Source: Anas platyrhynchos (Eukaryota; Chordata; Aves; Anseriformes; Anatidae). From it: a DNA stretch of 64,000 bases. Position 1 is the first letter of the stretch. Each line of letters starts with the position of its first letter. The DNA lies in assembly GCF_047663525.1 (NCBI RefSeq), contig NC_092612.1, positions 2,513,501 to 2,577,500 of the forward strand, given 5' to 3'. The position numbers and the translations under genes are program-made. The notes under the pieces are model-generated. The model ran no database searches. It was not told the origin of the DNA and saw nothing but the letters and a program-made list of their open reading frames with translations. Shown piece by piece: positions 11,303-22,856 of the stretch.

Positions 11303-11825
11303 GTAAGACTTGTTCTCCTCATCCTCTTTCTCCTCCTGCTGCCGCTGCTAAAGTACAAGCTGGCATGGGGGGCCATGGTGGTGGGTGCATAGATTGATGT
11401 CATCTCCTTGCACCCAACTGTTGCTCCAGGAGAACCAGGCGTAGGGAAGGCGATGGCTGTAGCAAGGGGAATGGGCATTGAGGGAATAGCAGGGGATGCT
11501 CTGGCAGAACAAGCGCCCTGCAGGTGGCCCTGGATCCTGGGATAGGAAATAGTTTTCAGGACAGGGTGGCAGGACTCCTTGCATCATCGTGGGGGACTAA
11601 GCTGCATGCAGGAAGGGACAGAGCAAGACACAAGGGTGAGGCAGGGGTAAGGGCGCATTCCCATTGGGCTGGGAAGACACAGGAAAGAAACAGGGCAAAG
11701 AGGAGACATGGGAAAAAGGTATAATGAAAGAAAGGCGGGGATAAGGCTACGTGAGAAGTGCGCCTGGCTCTCCTCTCACCAGGATGATCTCTTCCTCCTG
11801 ACAGCTTTACCGACTCCCCAGAAAG

Positions 11826-12125
11826 ATGTGCTCCCGTGGATCCTGCCACAGCCGAGAGACCTCCTGCCACAGCTCAGAATCCTCCTGCCACAGCTCCCGC
11901 TCCTCCTGCCATGACTCAGGACCCTCTTGCCATTCCACCTTCCAGAGGGAACCTGTGCCACAGTTCCCCTGTGTGACGCCGTGCTGCCCCCCCGTGCAGC
12001 GCTACTGCCCCCCCGTGCAGACCTATTGCCCCCCTGTGCAGCGCTACTGCCCCCCCGTGCAGCCCTACTGCCCCCAGTACACCAAGAACATCTGCAAGCT
12101 GCCGCCAACATACCCCAAGTACTAG
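11826..12125 (+). CDS. Array gene C: CH-repeat / CPPVQ-repeat EDC protein (99 aa)
   Basis: The layout is that of A/B but with one extra 7-residue CH unit (SCHSSES) near residues 13-19, giving 99 aa. It has four CPPVQxY heptads and the same KLPPTYPKY tail. Exon 2 starts at 11805 with leader CTTTACCGACTCCCC (A/B have CTTTGCC). The poly(A) signal is at 12388-12393. Its promoter, intron and 3' UTR define the C-F class of copies. The 3' spacer carries the CR1 insertion (12808-13027). The structural role is inferred from the family. Confidence 0.88.
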   Translation: MCSRGSCHSRETSCHSSESSCHSSRSSCHDSGPSCHSTFQREPVPQFPCVTPCCPPVQRYCPPVQTYCPPVQRYCPPVQPYCPQYTKNICKLPPTYPKY

Positions 12126-12387
12126 CACCAGGATCTGCTCACCCAACGCCAGATGCTTTCTCCTCCACACTCTGGCCACGCAGAGCCCATCCTTATGGCT
12201 GTCCCGGGGATTCAGCCCCGTGCTTCACCGCTACCTCGCTTGAACTCTGCCCGGAAGCATCCTGCAAGCAGTTCTTCTTTGCAATGATGAAGGAGATGGC
12301 CCTTCCAGGTGTGCCGGACACAGTTACCACCAGGAAACCTTGAAGCTGCCTGTTCCTTTTTGTTTGACTCCTCTGCATGGGGAAAAC

Positions 12388-12393
12388 AATAAA
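12388..12393 (+). other. Poly(A) signal of gene C
   Basis: AATAAA, 263 nt after the stop. Confidence 0.75.
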
Positions 12394-12807
12394 GCTTACA
12401 ATTCATGAAACCCACATTCTCTTTCTGTTCCTTTGCTCATTTTCCAGGGCCTTAGAGGTCTTCTGGATTTTTCTCTCCAAGGTTCTCCTCCTTGACATGG
12501 GCACCATTGTCCCTGTCCAGCAGCTACAATTCCTGGGGACATAAGGGGACAAAAGGGGACATAATGGGAATATCAGACACATTATCAGAGCAAAATCTCT
12601 CACCTCACAGATCTCCATGTGCATCTCAGGGGATGAGCAGCACAAAGCTCCCTCTCCTGACTCAGACCATCAGCTGCACCACACACATTCCTTCTCCCAG
12701 GCTCTGAAAAAAAAAAAAAAAAAAAAAAAAACAGCAAACACCACTACGGGCAAACTCTGGCTTTGGGGCACAAGCAGAGCTGTTCCCTGAAAGGGCAGAA
12801 AGGAGTT

Positions 12808-13027
12808 GGATCTTATGAAGAACTTCTTTACCAAAAGGGTTGTTAGACATTGGAACAGGCTGCCCAGGGAAGTGGTGGAGTCACCATCCATGAAGGACTT
12901 TAAAAGACGTTTAGATGTAGAGCTTAAGGATATGGTTTAGTGGGGACTGTTAGTGTTAGGTCAGAGGTTGGACTCAATGATCTTGAGGTCTCTTCCAAAC
13001 TAGAAATTCTGTGATTCTGTGATTCTG
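12808..13027 (+). mobile_element. CR1 LINE 3' fragment in array spacer (copy after gene C)
   Basis: A 220-bp CR1 3' end (CAGGCTGCCCAGGGAAGTGG segment, terminal ATTCTGTGATTCTGTGATTCTG) interrupts the spacer. Comparison with the empty site after gene E (GGAGTTCACAGC) shows AGTT on both sides, a 4-bp flank duplication. A long A-tract (about 12709-12731) precedes it in the spacer. Confidence 0.9.
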
Positions 13028-14119
13028 AGTTCACAGCTGTCCATCCTGTGGGCAGTCCATGCAGCCAGCTACTGCAAACTCAGACCCACAGCTTTCCCAC
13101 ATCACTGCCTTCAACTAGCTTAATGCCTCAGAAAAGAAGAGATGCCATGCACTTCTCCTCCCTGTGCCATCACGGCTGCTCATTGATGTATGCTTTTGGG
13201 TGGAAAAATGGCCTAGCATGTGAATGTCGACCTCACGTAAGATCCAGATTCACTACTGTGGCACCAATGCAGTCCCTGCAATCCCTTTCGATGGAGAAAC
13301 CATCAGACAATCTCTGATGAATGCAACCGAGCCGGTACCAACACCCACATCACTCAAAAACTGCATTTCATCACTCCACGTTGGCCTTTCCTCCTGTACT
13401 CCCCTCAAAGAAAGGCACGCCATCGATGGCAGCTCCACACAGTCATATTTCCCTTAGCGGGACCTGAATGTGAGAGCTCAGAAACATCAGTGAGCAGGGG
13501 TAAGCGAAGGATGACCCACTCAGGGAAGTCCTTGGAGGAGATGGAGTGATCCAGTGGGAACATCAATGGGACGCTGCAGGCTGAAGCCTGGAGGCCAGAC
13601 AGGAGATGACTGAGCACAGGATGGGCACACACAGAGGGCAAGCAACAGGGTCACCACCTGGGCACTTGCAGACTCCTGGGGTTTGGGATCCACAGCAGAG
13701 TCAACAAACGTCCCTCAGCAATTCACGCAATCCTCCCTTGCTGCACAAAGCTCAGAACGATTCACTGCATTGCCTCTAGCATAAGGTATTCCTTGAGCTG
13801 TGGGACATCCATGTTCTGGAGAGATGGAAGAAGAGGTTCTGGGAGCATGGAGCCAGATAGTCGGATGGAGTAGCATTTCCCAAGGCTGATGAGCTGACAC
13901 CTTCCTGGCTTTACACTTTACAGGCTGACTCAGGTGGTATTACAAATCCAGCCTTAATATCCATTGTGTTGCCCCTGGGGACACAGTGAAAAATTCCTCA
14001 GAGTTCAGCTGAAACCCTCCCTTGCTCAGAATCTTTGTCTTCCACACTTCCCTGCTCATAAGCTCAGCTGATAAAAGTGTAAGAAATGGCTGTAATGAAA
14101 AAAAAAAATCAAGGAAAGG
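13028..14119 (+). repeat. Array spacer, C-D copy (left of LTR)
   Basis: Homologous to 9621-10630. AP-1 consensus TGACTCA is at 13926-13932. The open frames in this stretch recur in each copy but have no EDC features and no splice context, so I treat them as non-coding. Confidence 0.8.
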
Positions 14120-14852
14120 TATGAGATATGTTCATCTGTTTCGTGTCAGTATGGAACGATGCTAGGGCCGCATGGTATGATGAATGTGACCTTCTGTCTT
14201 ATGTACCCTTGTATAACCACAAGTCTAAGAAAAACAGAGTGGCTAATGTATATAGTTCTTGTATCTTGCAAAGGAATGTTTTAGCAATTTGTGTCAATCG
14301 AGAGCTTGAAGGGAAATGTATTTGTAGACTTTTCCTTGAAGTCTTTGATATCTGGGGGAGGGTAGGGCTGGTTCAGAATAACTGCTAACTATTATGACTA
14401 TTGCATGGGACACTATGCAAGTCTCTGCTATCTGGCCAGGAGATTAAGGAGACAGGGAGAGCTGAAAAACAACTAAAAGACAAAGCTTGCAGGGCATGTT
14501 GCACAAGTCTCTGACATACAGCCAAGTTGGACAAAGAAGAAGGGCAAGAGGGAGGAAGACAATGAGCCTTCAGCACGAGAGACCCCCAGAGGGACCACCA
14601 GAGACTGATACGCATGCTCCAGTAGGAGAGTTTGGATTCCGGAAACTAATTTTAATAACCCATTTTTTTAGAAGTAGTAATGAATATGTATCAGCCTAGG
14701 AGCATAAAAATCAGCTGCTTGATGAAACTGATGTGCGTCTTGGTGGAGCAGAGACTCCCAGTGCACCCAGCGCTGTTTGCTTACCTATATTCCTTTCATA
14801 AATTGTAAACTTTGATTATAGTCCTATTTTGAAGACTGAGACATTTATTACA
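14120..14852 (+). mobile_element. Solo LTR of an endogenous retrovirus (copy upstream of gene D)
   Basis: A 733-bp insertion relative to the intact spacer at 10627 and 18384. It is flanked by AAAGG (14115-14119) and AAAAG (14853-14857), a 5-bp target-site duplication with one later change. Inside is a TATA-like GCATAAAAATC (about 14703) followed by a U5-like GCAGAGACTCCCAGTGCACCC, so its sense is plus. No gag, pol or env frames are present. The ends do not form a textbook TG...CA pair, so the exact family is uncertain. Confidence 0.75.
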
Positions 14853-14857
14853 AAAAG

Positions 14858-15315
14858 AAACCTGCATGGCCACAGACCACGGATTTGTTCTCTGAACTTC
14901 AGCAACAAGGAAACTTTGACACAGGTGGGGAGAAAGGTGAGAGGCCCATTCCTCTGGCAAGTTCAGGGGCAGGTGGAGAATCACAAGGAGTTTCCTTTTA
15001 GCCATAGTACAGGGCCAAGGAAATCCCAGCAGACTGCCCAGCATCGAGCCAGGCCCTGCTAATCCTATTTCCTCCCGCCGTAAAAAAACACCTCAATTAA
15101 CGTCCTGAGCTGTCTCTTGCACACAACGGTGTGCCTGCTGCAGGAGTCAGCATTTCTGAGCCATAACGACATTTCTCCCCCTGATGCAACCCCGGCTACC
15201 AATCAGCAACCCAGGGAATACTGATGAGCTTAGTGTCAGTCTCCAGGAAACGGGAAAGAGATCGCTTCCCCCATCCTCCTAGGGAAATCTCTGGCATTGA
15301 AAGATGGGAGAGAAC
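14858..15315 (+). repeat. Array spacer, C-D copy (right of LTR)
   Basis: Homologous to about 10640-11102: the ACTTCAGCAACAAGGAAAC segment through GGAAACGGGAAAGAGATCGC. No gene. Confidence 0.8.
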
Positions 15316-15319
15316 ACCG

Positions 15320-15515
15320 TGCGTCAGTGAGGAAGCACTAAGAATAGGGTAGCTCCAGCACGTGCCACACTGAGCGCGTGAAGAACCCCACCGCCCTTGT
15401 GCACTGGTGTCTCATACCCTATGTGACCTCTGGGAGCTGTATAAAAGGCGGCTCAGCCCAGGGCTCCTCACTCGCTCACCGTCACATCCAGACACTGCTC
15501 CCTGCAGCTCCAGAG
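15320..15515 (+). promoter_or_regulatory. Core promoter and non-coding exon 1 of array gene D
   Basis: TGCGTCA (15320-15326) and TATAAAA (15440-15446) are spaced 120 bp apart as in C, E, F and G. Exon 1 ends at 15515 before GTAAGA. The intron runs 15516-16028 (513 bp) and is most similar to that of C. The LTR ends 588 bp upstream of TATA. Confidence 0.8.
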
Positions 15516-16049
15516 GTAAGACTTGTTCTCCTCATCCTCTTTCTCCTCCTGCTGCCGCTGCTAAAGAACAAGCTGGCATGGGGGGCCGTGGTGTCCTCCT
15601 GGGTGTGGGTGCATAGATTGATGTCATCTCCTTGCACCCAACTGTTGCTCCAGGTGAACCAGGCGTAGGGAAGATGATGGCTGTGGCAGGGGAAAGGGCG
15701 TTGAGGTAATGGCAAGGGATGCTCTGGCAGAACAAGCGCCCTGCAGATGGCCCTGGATCCTGGGATAGAAAATAGTCTTCAGGACAGGGTGGCAGGACTA
15801 CCTGCATCATCTTGGGGGACTAAGCTGCATGCAGGAAGGGACAGAGCAAGACACAAGGGTGAGGCAGGGGTAAGGGCGCACTCCCGTTGGGCTGGGAAGA
15901 TGGAGACAAAGAAAGAGGTCAAAGTAGAGAACTGGGGAAAAGATATAATAAAAGAAAAGAGGGGATGAGGCTACGTGAGAAGTGCGCCTGGCTCTGCTCT
16001 CACCAGGATGATCTCTTTCTCCTGACAGCTTTACCGACTCCCCAGAAAG

Positions 16050-16370
16050 ATGTGCTCCCGTGGATCCTGCCACAGCCGAGAGACCTCCTGCCATAGCTCC
16101 GGGTCCTCCTGCCACGGCTCCCGCTCCTCCTGCCATGACTCAGGACCCTCCTGTCATTCCACCTTCCAGAGGGAACCTGTGCCACAGTTCCCCTGTGTGA
16201 CGCCGTGCTGCCCCCCCGTGCAGCGCTACTGCCCCCCCGTGCAGACCTATTGCCCCCCTGTGCAGCGCTACTGCCCCCCTGTGCAGCGCTACTGCCCCCC
16301 CGTGCAGCCCTACTGCCCCCAGTACACCAAGAACATCTGCAAGCTGCCGCCAACATACCCCAAGTACTAG
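16050..16370 (+). CDS. Array gene D: CH-repeat / CPPVQ-repeat EDC protein (106 aa)
   Basis: This is the longest copy. Besides the extra CH heptad found in C, E, F and G it has a fifth CPPVQRY heptad, so both repeat blocks have changed length by exactly seven residues. Otherwise it reads MCSRGSCHSRETSCH, linker, CPPVQ repeats and tail NICKLPPTYPKY. Exon 2 starts at 16029. The poly(A) signal is at 16633-16638. The downstream spacer carries the second CR1 copy. The structural role is inferred. Confidence 0.88.
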   Translation: MCSRGSCHSRETSCHSSGSSCHGSRSSCHDSGPSCHSTFQREPVPQFPCVTPCCPPVQRYCPPVQTYCPPVQRYCPPVQRYCPPVQPYCPQYTKNICKLPPTYPKY

Positions 16371-16632
16371 CACCAGGATCTGCTCACCCAACGCCAGATG
16401 CTTTCTCCTCCACACTCTGGCCACGCAGAGCCCATCCTTATGGCTGTCCCGGGGATTCAGCCCCGTGCTTCACCGCTACCCCACTTGAACTCTGCCCCTA
16501 AGCATCCTGCAAGCAGTCCTTCTTTGCAACGATGCAGGAGATGGCCCTTCCAGGTGTGCCGGACACAGTTACCACCAGGAAACCTTGAAGCTGCCTGTTC
16601 CTTTTTGTTTGACTCCTCTGCATGGGGAAAAC

Positions 16633-16638
16633 AATAAA
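16633..16638 (+). other. Poly(A) signal of gene D
   Basis: AATAAA, 263 nt after the stop. Confidence 0.75.
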
Positions 16639-16952
16639 GCTTACTATTCATGAAACCCACATTCTCTTTGCATTTCTTTGCTCACTTTCCAGGGCCTTAG
16701 AGGTCTTCTGGATTTTTCTCTCCAAGGTTCTCCTCCTTGACATGGGCACCATTGTCCCTGTCCAGCAGCTACAATTCCTGGGGACATAAGGGAACAAAAG
16801 GGGACATAATGGGTATATCAGACACATTATCAGAGCAAAAAGCTCTCACCTCAGAGATCTCCATGTGCATTTCAGGGGATGAGCAGCACAAAGCTCCCTC
16901 TCCTGACTCAGACCATCAGCTGCACCACACACATTCCTTCTCCCAGGCTCTG

Positions 16953-16953
<1 letters not shown>

Positions 16954-16996
<43 letters not shown>
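16954..16996 (+). repeat. Poly(A) tract in array spacer
   Basis: An uninterrupted A-run of about 40 bp. The same position has about 23 A after gene C, but an interrupted ACAAACAACAACAGC in E-type spacers. It is a fast-evolving marker of the copies. Confidence 0.8.
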
Positions 16997-16997
<1 letters not shown>

Positions 16998-17072
16998 AGC
17001 AAACACCATTACGGGCAAACTCTGGCTTTGGGGCACAAGCAGAGCTGTTCCCTGAAAGGGCAGAAAGGAGTT

Positions 17073-17292
17073 GGATCTTAGGAAGAACTTCTTTACCAAA
17101 AGGGTTGTTAGACATTGGAACAGGCTGCCCAGGGAAGTGGTGGAGTCACCATCCCTGAAAGACTTTAAAAGACGTTTAAATGTAGAGCTTAAGGATATGG
17201 TTTAGTGGGGACTGTTAGTGTTAGGTCAGAGGTTGGACTCGATGATCTTGAGGTCTCTTCCAAACTAGAAATTCTGTGATTCTGTGATTCTG
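17073..17292 (+). mobile_element. CR1 LINE 3' fragment in array spacer (copy after gene D)
   Basis: The same CR1 insertion at the same site as 12808-13027, 220 bp with only a few substitutions. It was therefore copied with the spacer and not inserted independently. Confidence 0.9.
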
Positions 17293-18850
17293 AGTTCACA
17301 GCTGTCCGTCCCATAGGCAGTCCATGCAGCCAGCTACTGCAAACTCAGACCCACAGCTTTCCCACATCTCTGCCTTCAACTAGCTTAATGCCTCAGAAAA
17401 GAAGAGATGCCATGCACTTCTCCTCCCTGTGCCATCACGGCTGCTCAGTGATGTATGCTTTGGTGTGGAAAAATGGCCTAGCATGTGAATGTCGACCTCA
17501 CGTAAGATCCAGATTCACTACTGTGGCACCAATGCAGTCCCTGCAATCCCTTTCGATGGAGAAACCATCAGACAATCCCTGATGAATGCAACCGAGCCGG
17601 TACCAACACCCACATCACTCAAAAACTGCGTTTCATCACTCCTCGTTGGCCTTTCCTCTTGTACTCCCCTCCAAGAAAGGCACGCCATCGATGGCAGCTC
17701 CACACAGTCATATTTCCCTTAGCGGGACCTGAATGTGAGAGCTCAGAAACATCAGGGAGCAGGGGTAAGCGAAGGATGACCCACTCAGGGAAGTCCTTGG
17801 AGGAGGTGGAGAGAGTGAGGGGGAATGCCAATGTGATGCTGCAGGCTGAAGCCTGGAGGCCAGCCAGGAGATGACTGAGCACAGGATGGGCACACACAGA
17901 GGGCAAGCAACAGGGTCACCACCTGGGCACTTGCAGACTCCTGGGGTTTGGGATCCACAGCAGAGTCAACAAACGTCCCTCAGCAATTCACGCAATCCTC
18001 CCTTGCTGCACAAAGCCCAGTACGATTCACTGCATTGCCTCTAGCATAAGGTATTCCTTGAGCTGTGGGACATCCATGTTCTGGAGAGATGGAAGAAGAG
18101 GTTCTGGGAGCATGGAGCCAGATAGTCGGATGGAGTAGCATTTCCCAAGGCTGATGAGCTGACACCTTCCTGGCTTTACACTTTACAGGCTGACTCAGGT
18201 GGTATTACAAATCCAGCCTTAATATCCGTTGTGTTGCCCCTGGGGACACAGTGAAAAATTCCTCAGAGTTCAGCTGAAACCCTCCCTTGCTCAGAATCTT
18301 TGCCTTCCACACTTCCCAGCTCATTTGGTCAGCCGATAAAACCATAAGGAACAGATGCAGAATTAAAAAAAAAAAAAAAAAAATCAAGGAAAGGAAACCT
18401 GAACAGCCACAGACCCTGCAGAAGTTCTCTGAACTTCAGCAACAAGGAAACTTTGATACAGGTGGGGAAAAAGATGAGAGGCCCATTCCTTTGGCAAGTT
18501 CAGGGGCAGGTGGAGAATCACAAGGAGTTTCCTTTTAGCCATAATACAGGGCCAAGGAAATCCCAGCAGACTGCCCAACATCAAACCAGGCCCTGCTAAT
18601 CCCATTTCCTCCCGTCGTAAAACAACACCTCAATTAACGTCCTGAGCTGTCTCTTGCACACAACGGTGTGCCTGCTGCAGGAGTCAGCGTTTCTAAGCAA
18701 TAACGACATTTCTCCCCCTGATGCAACCCCAGCTGCCCTTCGGCACCCTACAGAATACCGATGAGCTTAGTGTCAGTCTCCAGGAAACGGGAAAGAGATC
18801 GCTTCCCCCGTCCTCCTAGGGAAATCTCTGGCATTGAAAGATGGGAGAGA
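17293..18850 (+). repeat. Array spacer, D-E copy
   Basis: Direct-repeat spacer without the LTR. The site that carries the LTR elsewhere is intact (AAGGAAAGGAAACC near 18386). AP-1 TGACTCA is at 18191-18197. No gene. Confidence 0.8.
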
Positions 18851-18856
18851 ACACCG

Positions 18857-19052
18857 TGCGTCAGTGAGGAAGCACTAAGAATAGGGTAGCGCCAGCACGT
18901 GCCACACTGAGCGTGTGAAGAACCCCACCGCCCTTGTGCAGTGGTGTCTCATACCCTATGTGACCTCTGGGAGCTGTATAAAAGGCCACTCAGCCCAGGG
19001 CTCCTCACTCGCTCACCGTCACATCCAGACACTGCTCCCTGCAGCTCCAGAG
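18857..19052 (+). promoter_or_regulatory. Core promoter and non-coding exon 1 of array gene E
   Basis: TGCGTCA (18857-18863) and TATAAAA (18977-18983). Exon 1 ends at 19052 before GTAAGA. The intron runs 19053-19575 (523 bp) and is of a distinct type shared with F (GAGAAGCTGGCACTGGGGG). Confidence 0.8.
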
Positions 19053-19596
19053 GTAAGACTTGTTCTCATCATCCTCTTTCTCCTCCTGCTGCTTCTGCTA
19101 GTGGAGAAGCTGGCACTGGGGGCCATGGTGTCTACCTGGGAGTGGGCACACAACATGGTGCTGTCTGCCACTGCTGGGGGCACACTCTGGGATTGGCACC
19201 GAGAGCATCAGGTGCAGGGACAGAGACAGCAGGGGCTGGTGAAGAGACACTGAGGCCACAGCAAGGGATGATCGGAAAGCAAGAATTCCCTGTGGCTGCA
19301 CCAGGTTCCTGGGATGGGAAAAGAGCTTCAGGACAGGCTGGGAAAGCGCCTTCATCAGCTTGGGGGACTAAGCTGCATGCAGGAAGGGACAGAGCAAGCA
19401 GCAAGGCTGAGGCAGGGGTAAGGGCGCATTCCCATTGGGCTGGGAAGACACAGGAAAGAAAGAGGGCAAAGGGGAGAGATGGGGAAAAGGTATAATGAAA
19501 GAAAGGCGGGGATGAGGCTACGTGAGAAGTGCGCCTGGCTCTGCTCTCACCAGGATGATCTCTTCCTCCTGACAGCTTTACCGACTCCCCAGAAAG

Positions 19597-19896
19597 ATGT
19601 GCTCCCGTGGATCCTGCCACAGCCGAGAGACCTCCTGCCACAGCTCAGGGTCCTCCTGCCACGGCTCCCGCTCCTCCTGCCATGACTCGGGACCCTCCTG
19701 TCATTCCACCTTCCAGAGGGAACCTGTGCCACAGTTCCCCTGTGTGACGCCGTGCTGCCCCCCCGTGCAGCGTTACTGCCCCCCCGTGCAGACCTATTGC
19801 CCCCCTGTGCAGCGTTACTGCCCCCCCGTGCAGCCCTACTGCCCCCAGTACACCAAGAACATCTGCAAGCTGCCGCAAACGTACCCCAAGTACTAG
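19597..19896 (+). CDS. Array gene E: CH-repeat / CPPVQ-repeat EDC protein (99 aa)
   Basis: A 99 aa copy with five CH units and four CPPVQxY heptads. The tail is KLPQTYPKY, a Pro-to-Gln change that adds a potential transglutaminase acceptor near the C-terminus. Exon 2 starts at 19576. The poly(A) signal is at 20159-20164. The downstream spacer has no CR1. The role is inferred as for the other copies. Confidence 0.88.
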   Translation: MCSRGSCHSRETSCHSSGSSCHGSRSSCHDSGPSCHSTFQREPVPQFPCVTPCCPPVQRYCPPVQTYCPPVQRYCPPVQPYCPQYTKNICKLPQTYPKY

Positions 19897-20158
19897 CACC
19901 AGGATCTGCTCACCCAACGCCAGATGCTTTCTCCTCCACACTCTGGCCACGCAGAGCCCATCCTTATGGCTGTCCCGGGGATTCAGCCCCGTGCTTCACT
20001 GCTACCCCGCTTGAACTCTGCTCGGAAGCATCCTGCAAGCAGTCCTTCTTTGCAACGATGCAGGAGATGGCCCTTCCAGGTGTGCCGGACACAGTTACCA
20101 CCAGGAAACCTTGAAGCTGCCTGTTCCTTTTTGTTTGACTCCTCTGCATGGGGAAAAC

Positions 20159-20164
20159 AATAAA
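20159..20164 (+). other. Poly(A) signal of gene E
   Basis: AATAAA, 263 nt after the stop. Confidence 0.75.
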
Positions 20165-21656
20165 GCTTACATTTCATGAAACCCACATTCTCTTTCTGTT
20201 CCTTTGCTCACTTTCCAGGGCCTTAGAGGTCTTCTGGATTTTTCTCTCCAAGGTTTTCCTCCTTGACATGGGAACCCTTGTCCCTGTCCAGCACGTACAT
20301 TTCCTGGGGACATAAAGGGACAAAAGGGGACATAATGGATATATCAGACACATTATCAGAGCAAAAAGCTCTCAGCTCACAGATCTCCATGTGCATCTCA
20401 GGGGATGAGCAGCACAAAGCTCCCTCTCCTGACACAGACCATCAGCTGCCCCACACACATTCCTTCTCCCAGGCTCTAGACAAACAACAACAGCAAACAC
20501 CACTACGGGCAAACTCTGGCTTTGGGGAACAAGCAGAGCTGTTCCCTGAAAGGGCAGGAAGGAGTTCACAGCTGTCAGCCCCGTAGGCAGTCCATGCAGC
20601 CAGCTACTGCAAACTCAGACCCACAGCTTTCCCACATCTCTGCCTTCAACTAGCTTAATGCCTCAGAAAAGAAGAGATGCCATGCACTTCTCCTCCCTGT
20701 GCCATCACGGCTGCTCAGTGATGTATGCTTTGGGGTGGAAAAATGGCCTAGCATGTGAATGTCGACCTCACGTAAGATCCAGATTCACTACTGTAGCACC
20801 AATGCAGTCCCTGCAATCCCTTTCGATGGAGAAACCATCAGACAATCTCTGATGAATGCAACCGAGCCGGTACCAACACCCACATCACTCAAAAACTGCA
20901 TTTCATCACTCCTCGTTGGCCTTTCCTCTTGTACTCCCCTCCAAGAAAGGCACGCCATCGATGGCAGCTCCACACAGTCATATTTCCCTTAGCGGGACCT
21001 GAATGTGAGAGCTCAGAAACATCAGGGAGCAGGGGTAAGCGAAGGATGACCCACTCAGGGAAGTCCTTGGAGGACGTGGAGAGAGTGAGGGGGAACGCCA
21101 AAGGGATGCTGCAGGCTGAAGCCTGGAGGCCAGACAGGAGATGACTGAGCACAGGATGGGCACACACAGAGGGCAAGCAACAGGGTCACCACCTGGGCAC
21201 TTGCAGCCTCCTGGGGTTTGGGATCCACAGCAGAGTCAACAAACGTCCCTCAGCAATTCACGCAATCCTCCCTTGCTGCACAAAGCTCAGAACGATTCAC
21301 TGCATCGCCTCTAGCATAAGGTATTCCTTGGGCTGTGGGACATCCATGTTCTGGAGAGATGGAAGAAGAGGTTCTGGGAGCATGGAGCCAGATAGTCGGA
21401 TGGAGTAGCATTTCCCAAGGCTGATGAGCTGACACCTTCCTGGCTTTACACTTTACAGGCTGACTCAGGTGGTATTACAAATCCAGCCTTAATATCCATT
21501 GTGTTGCCCCTGGGGACACAGTGAAAAATTCCTCAGAGTTCAGCTGAAACCCTCCCTTGCTCAGAATCTTTGCCTTCCACACTTCCCTGCTCATAAGCTC
21601 AGCTGATAAAAGTGTAAGAAATGGCTGTAATGAAAAAAAAAAAAATCAAGGAAAGG
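20165..21656 (+). repeat. Array spacer, E-F copy (left of LTR)
   Basis: Spacer with an empty CR1 site (AAGGAGTTCACAGC near 20558). AP-1 TGACTCA is at 21461-21467. No gene. Confidence 0.8.
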
Positions 21657-22389
21657 TATGAGATATGTTCATCTGTTTCGTGTCAGTATGGAACAATGCT
21701 AGGGCCGCATGGTATGATGAATGTGACCTTCTGTCTTATGTACCCTTGTATAACCACAAGTCTAAGAAAAACAGAGTGGCTAATGTATATAGTTCTTGTA
21801 TCTTGCAAAGGAATGTTTTAGCAATTTGTGTCAATCGAGAGCTTGAAGGGAAATGTATTTGTAGACTTTTCCTTGAAGTCTTTGATATCTGGGGGGGGGA
21901 GGGGGTGGTTCAGAATAACTGCTAACTATTATGACTATTTCATGGGACACTATGCAAGTCTCTGCTATCTGGCCAGGAGATTAAGGAGACAGGGAGAGCT
22001 GAAAAACAACTAAAAGACAAAGCTTGCAGGGGATGTTGCACAAGTCTCTGACATACAGCCAAGTTGGACAAAGAAGAAGGGCAAGAGGGAGGAAGACAAT
22101 GAGCCTTCAGCACGAGAGACCCCCAGAGGGACCACCAGAGACTGATACGCATGCTCCAGTAGGAGAGTTTGGATTCCGGAAACTAATTTTAATAACCCAT
22201 TTTTTTAGAAGTAGTAATGAATATGTATCAGCCTAGGAGCATAAAAATCAGCTGCTTGATGTAACTGATGTGCGTCTTGGTGGAGCAGAGACTCCCAGTG
22301 CACCCAGCGCTGTTTGCTTACCTATATTCCTTTCATAAATTGTAAACTTTGATTATAGTCCTATTTTGAAGACTGAGACATTTATTACA
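21657..22389 (+). mobile_element. Solo LTR of an endogenous retrovirus (copy upstream of gene F)
   Basis: 733 bp, near-identical to 14120-14852 and at the same spacer position, flanked by perfect AAAGG repeats (21652-21656 and 22390-22394). Same plus orientation, with no internal retroviral frames. It is a copy by segmental duplication and not a second insertion. Confidence 0.78.
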
Positions 22390-22394
22390 AAAGG

Positions 22395-22850
22395 AAACCT
22401 GCATGGCCACAGACCACGGATTTGTTCTCTGAACTTCAGCAACAAGGAAACTTTGATACAGGTGGGGAGAAAGGTGAGAGGCCCATTCCTCTGGCAAGTT
22501 CAGGGGCAGGTGGAGAATCACAAGGAGTTTCCTTTTAGCCATAATACAGGGCCAAGGAAATCCCAGCAGACTGCCCAGCATCAAACCAGGCCCTGCTAAT
22601 CCTATTTCCTCCCGCCGTAAAAAAACACCTCAATTAACGTCCTGAGCTGTCTCTTGCACACAACGGTGTGCCTGCTGCAGGAGTCAGCATTTCTGAGCCA
22701 TAACGACATTTCTCCCCCTGATGCAACCCCGGCTACCAATCAGCAACCCAGGGAATACTGATGAGCTTAGTGTCAGTCTCCAGGAAACGGGAAAGAGATC
22801 GCTTCCCCCGTCCTCCTAGGGAAATCTCTGGCATTGAAAGATGGGAGAGA
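22395..22850 (+). repeat. Array spacer, E-F copy (right of LTR)
   Basis: Homologous to 14858-15315. No gene. Confidence 0.8.
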
Positions 22851-22856
22851 ACACCG

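Noticed and set aside
14128-14388. 86-aa open frame within the LTR
   Set aside because: It lies in the U3-like part of a solo LTR with no retroviral coding context.
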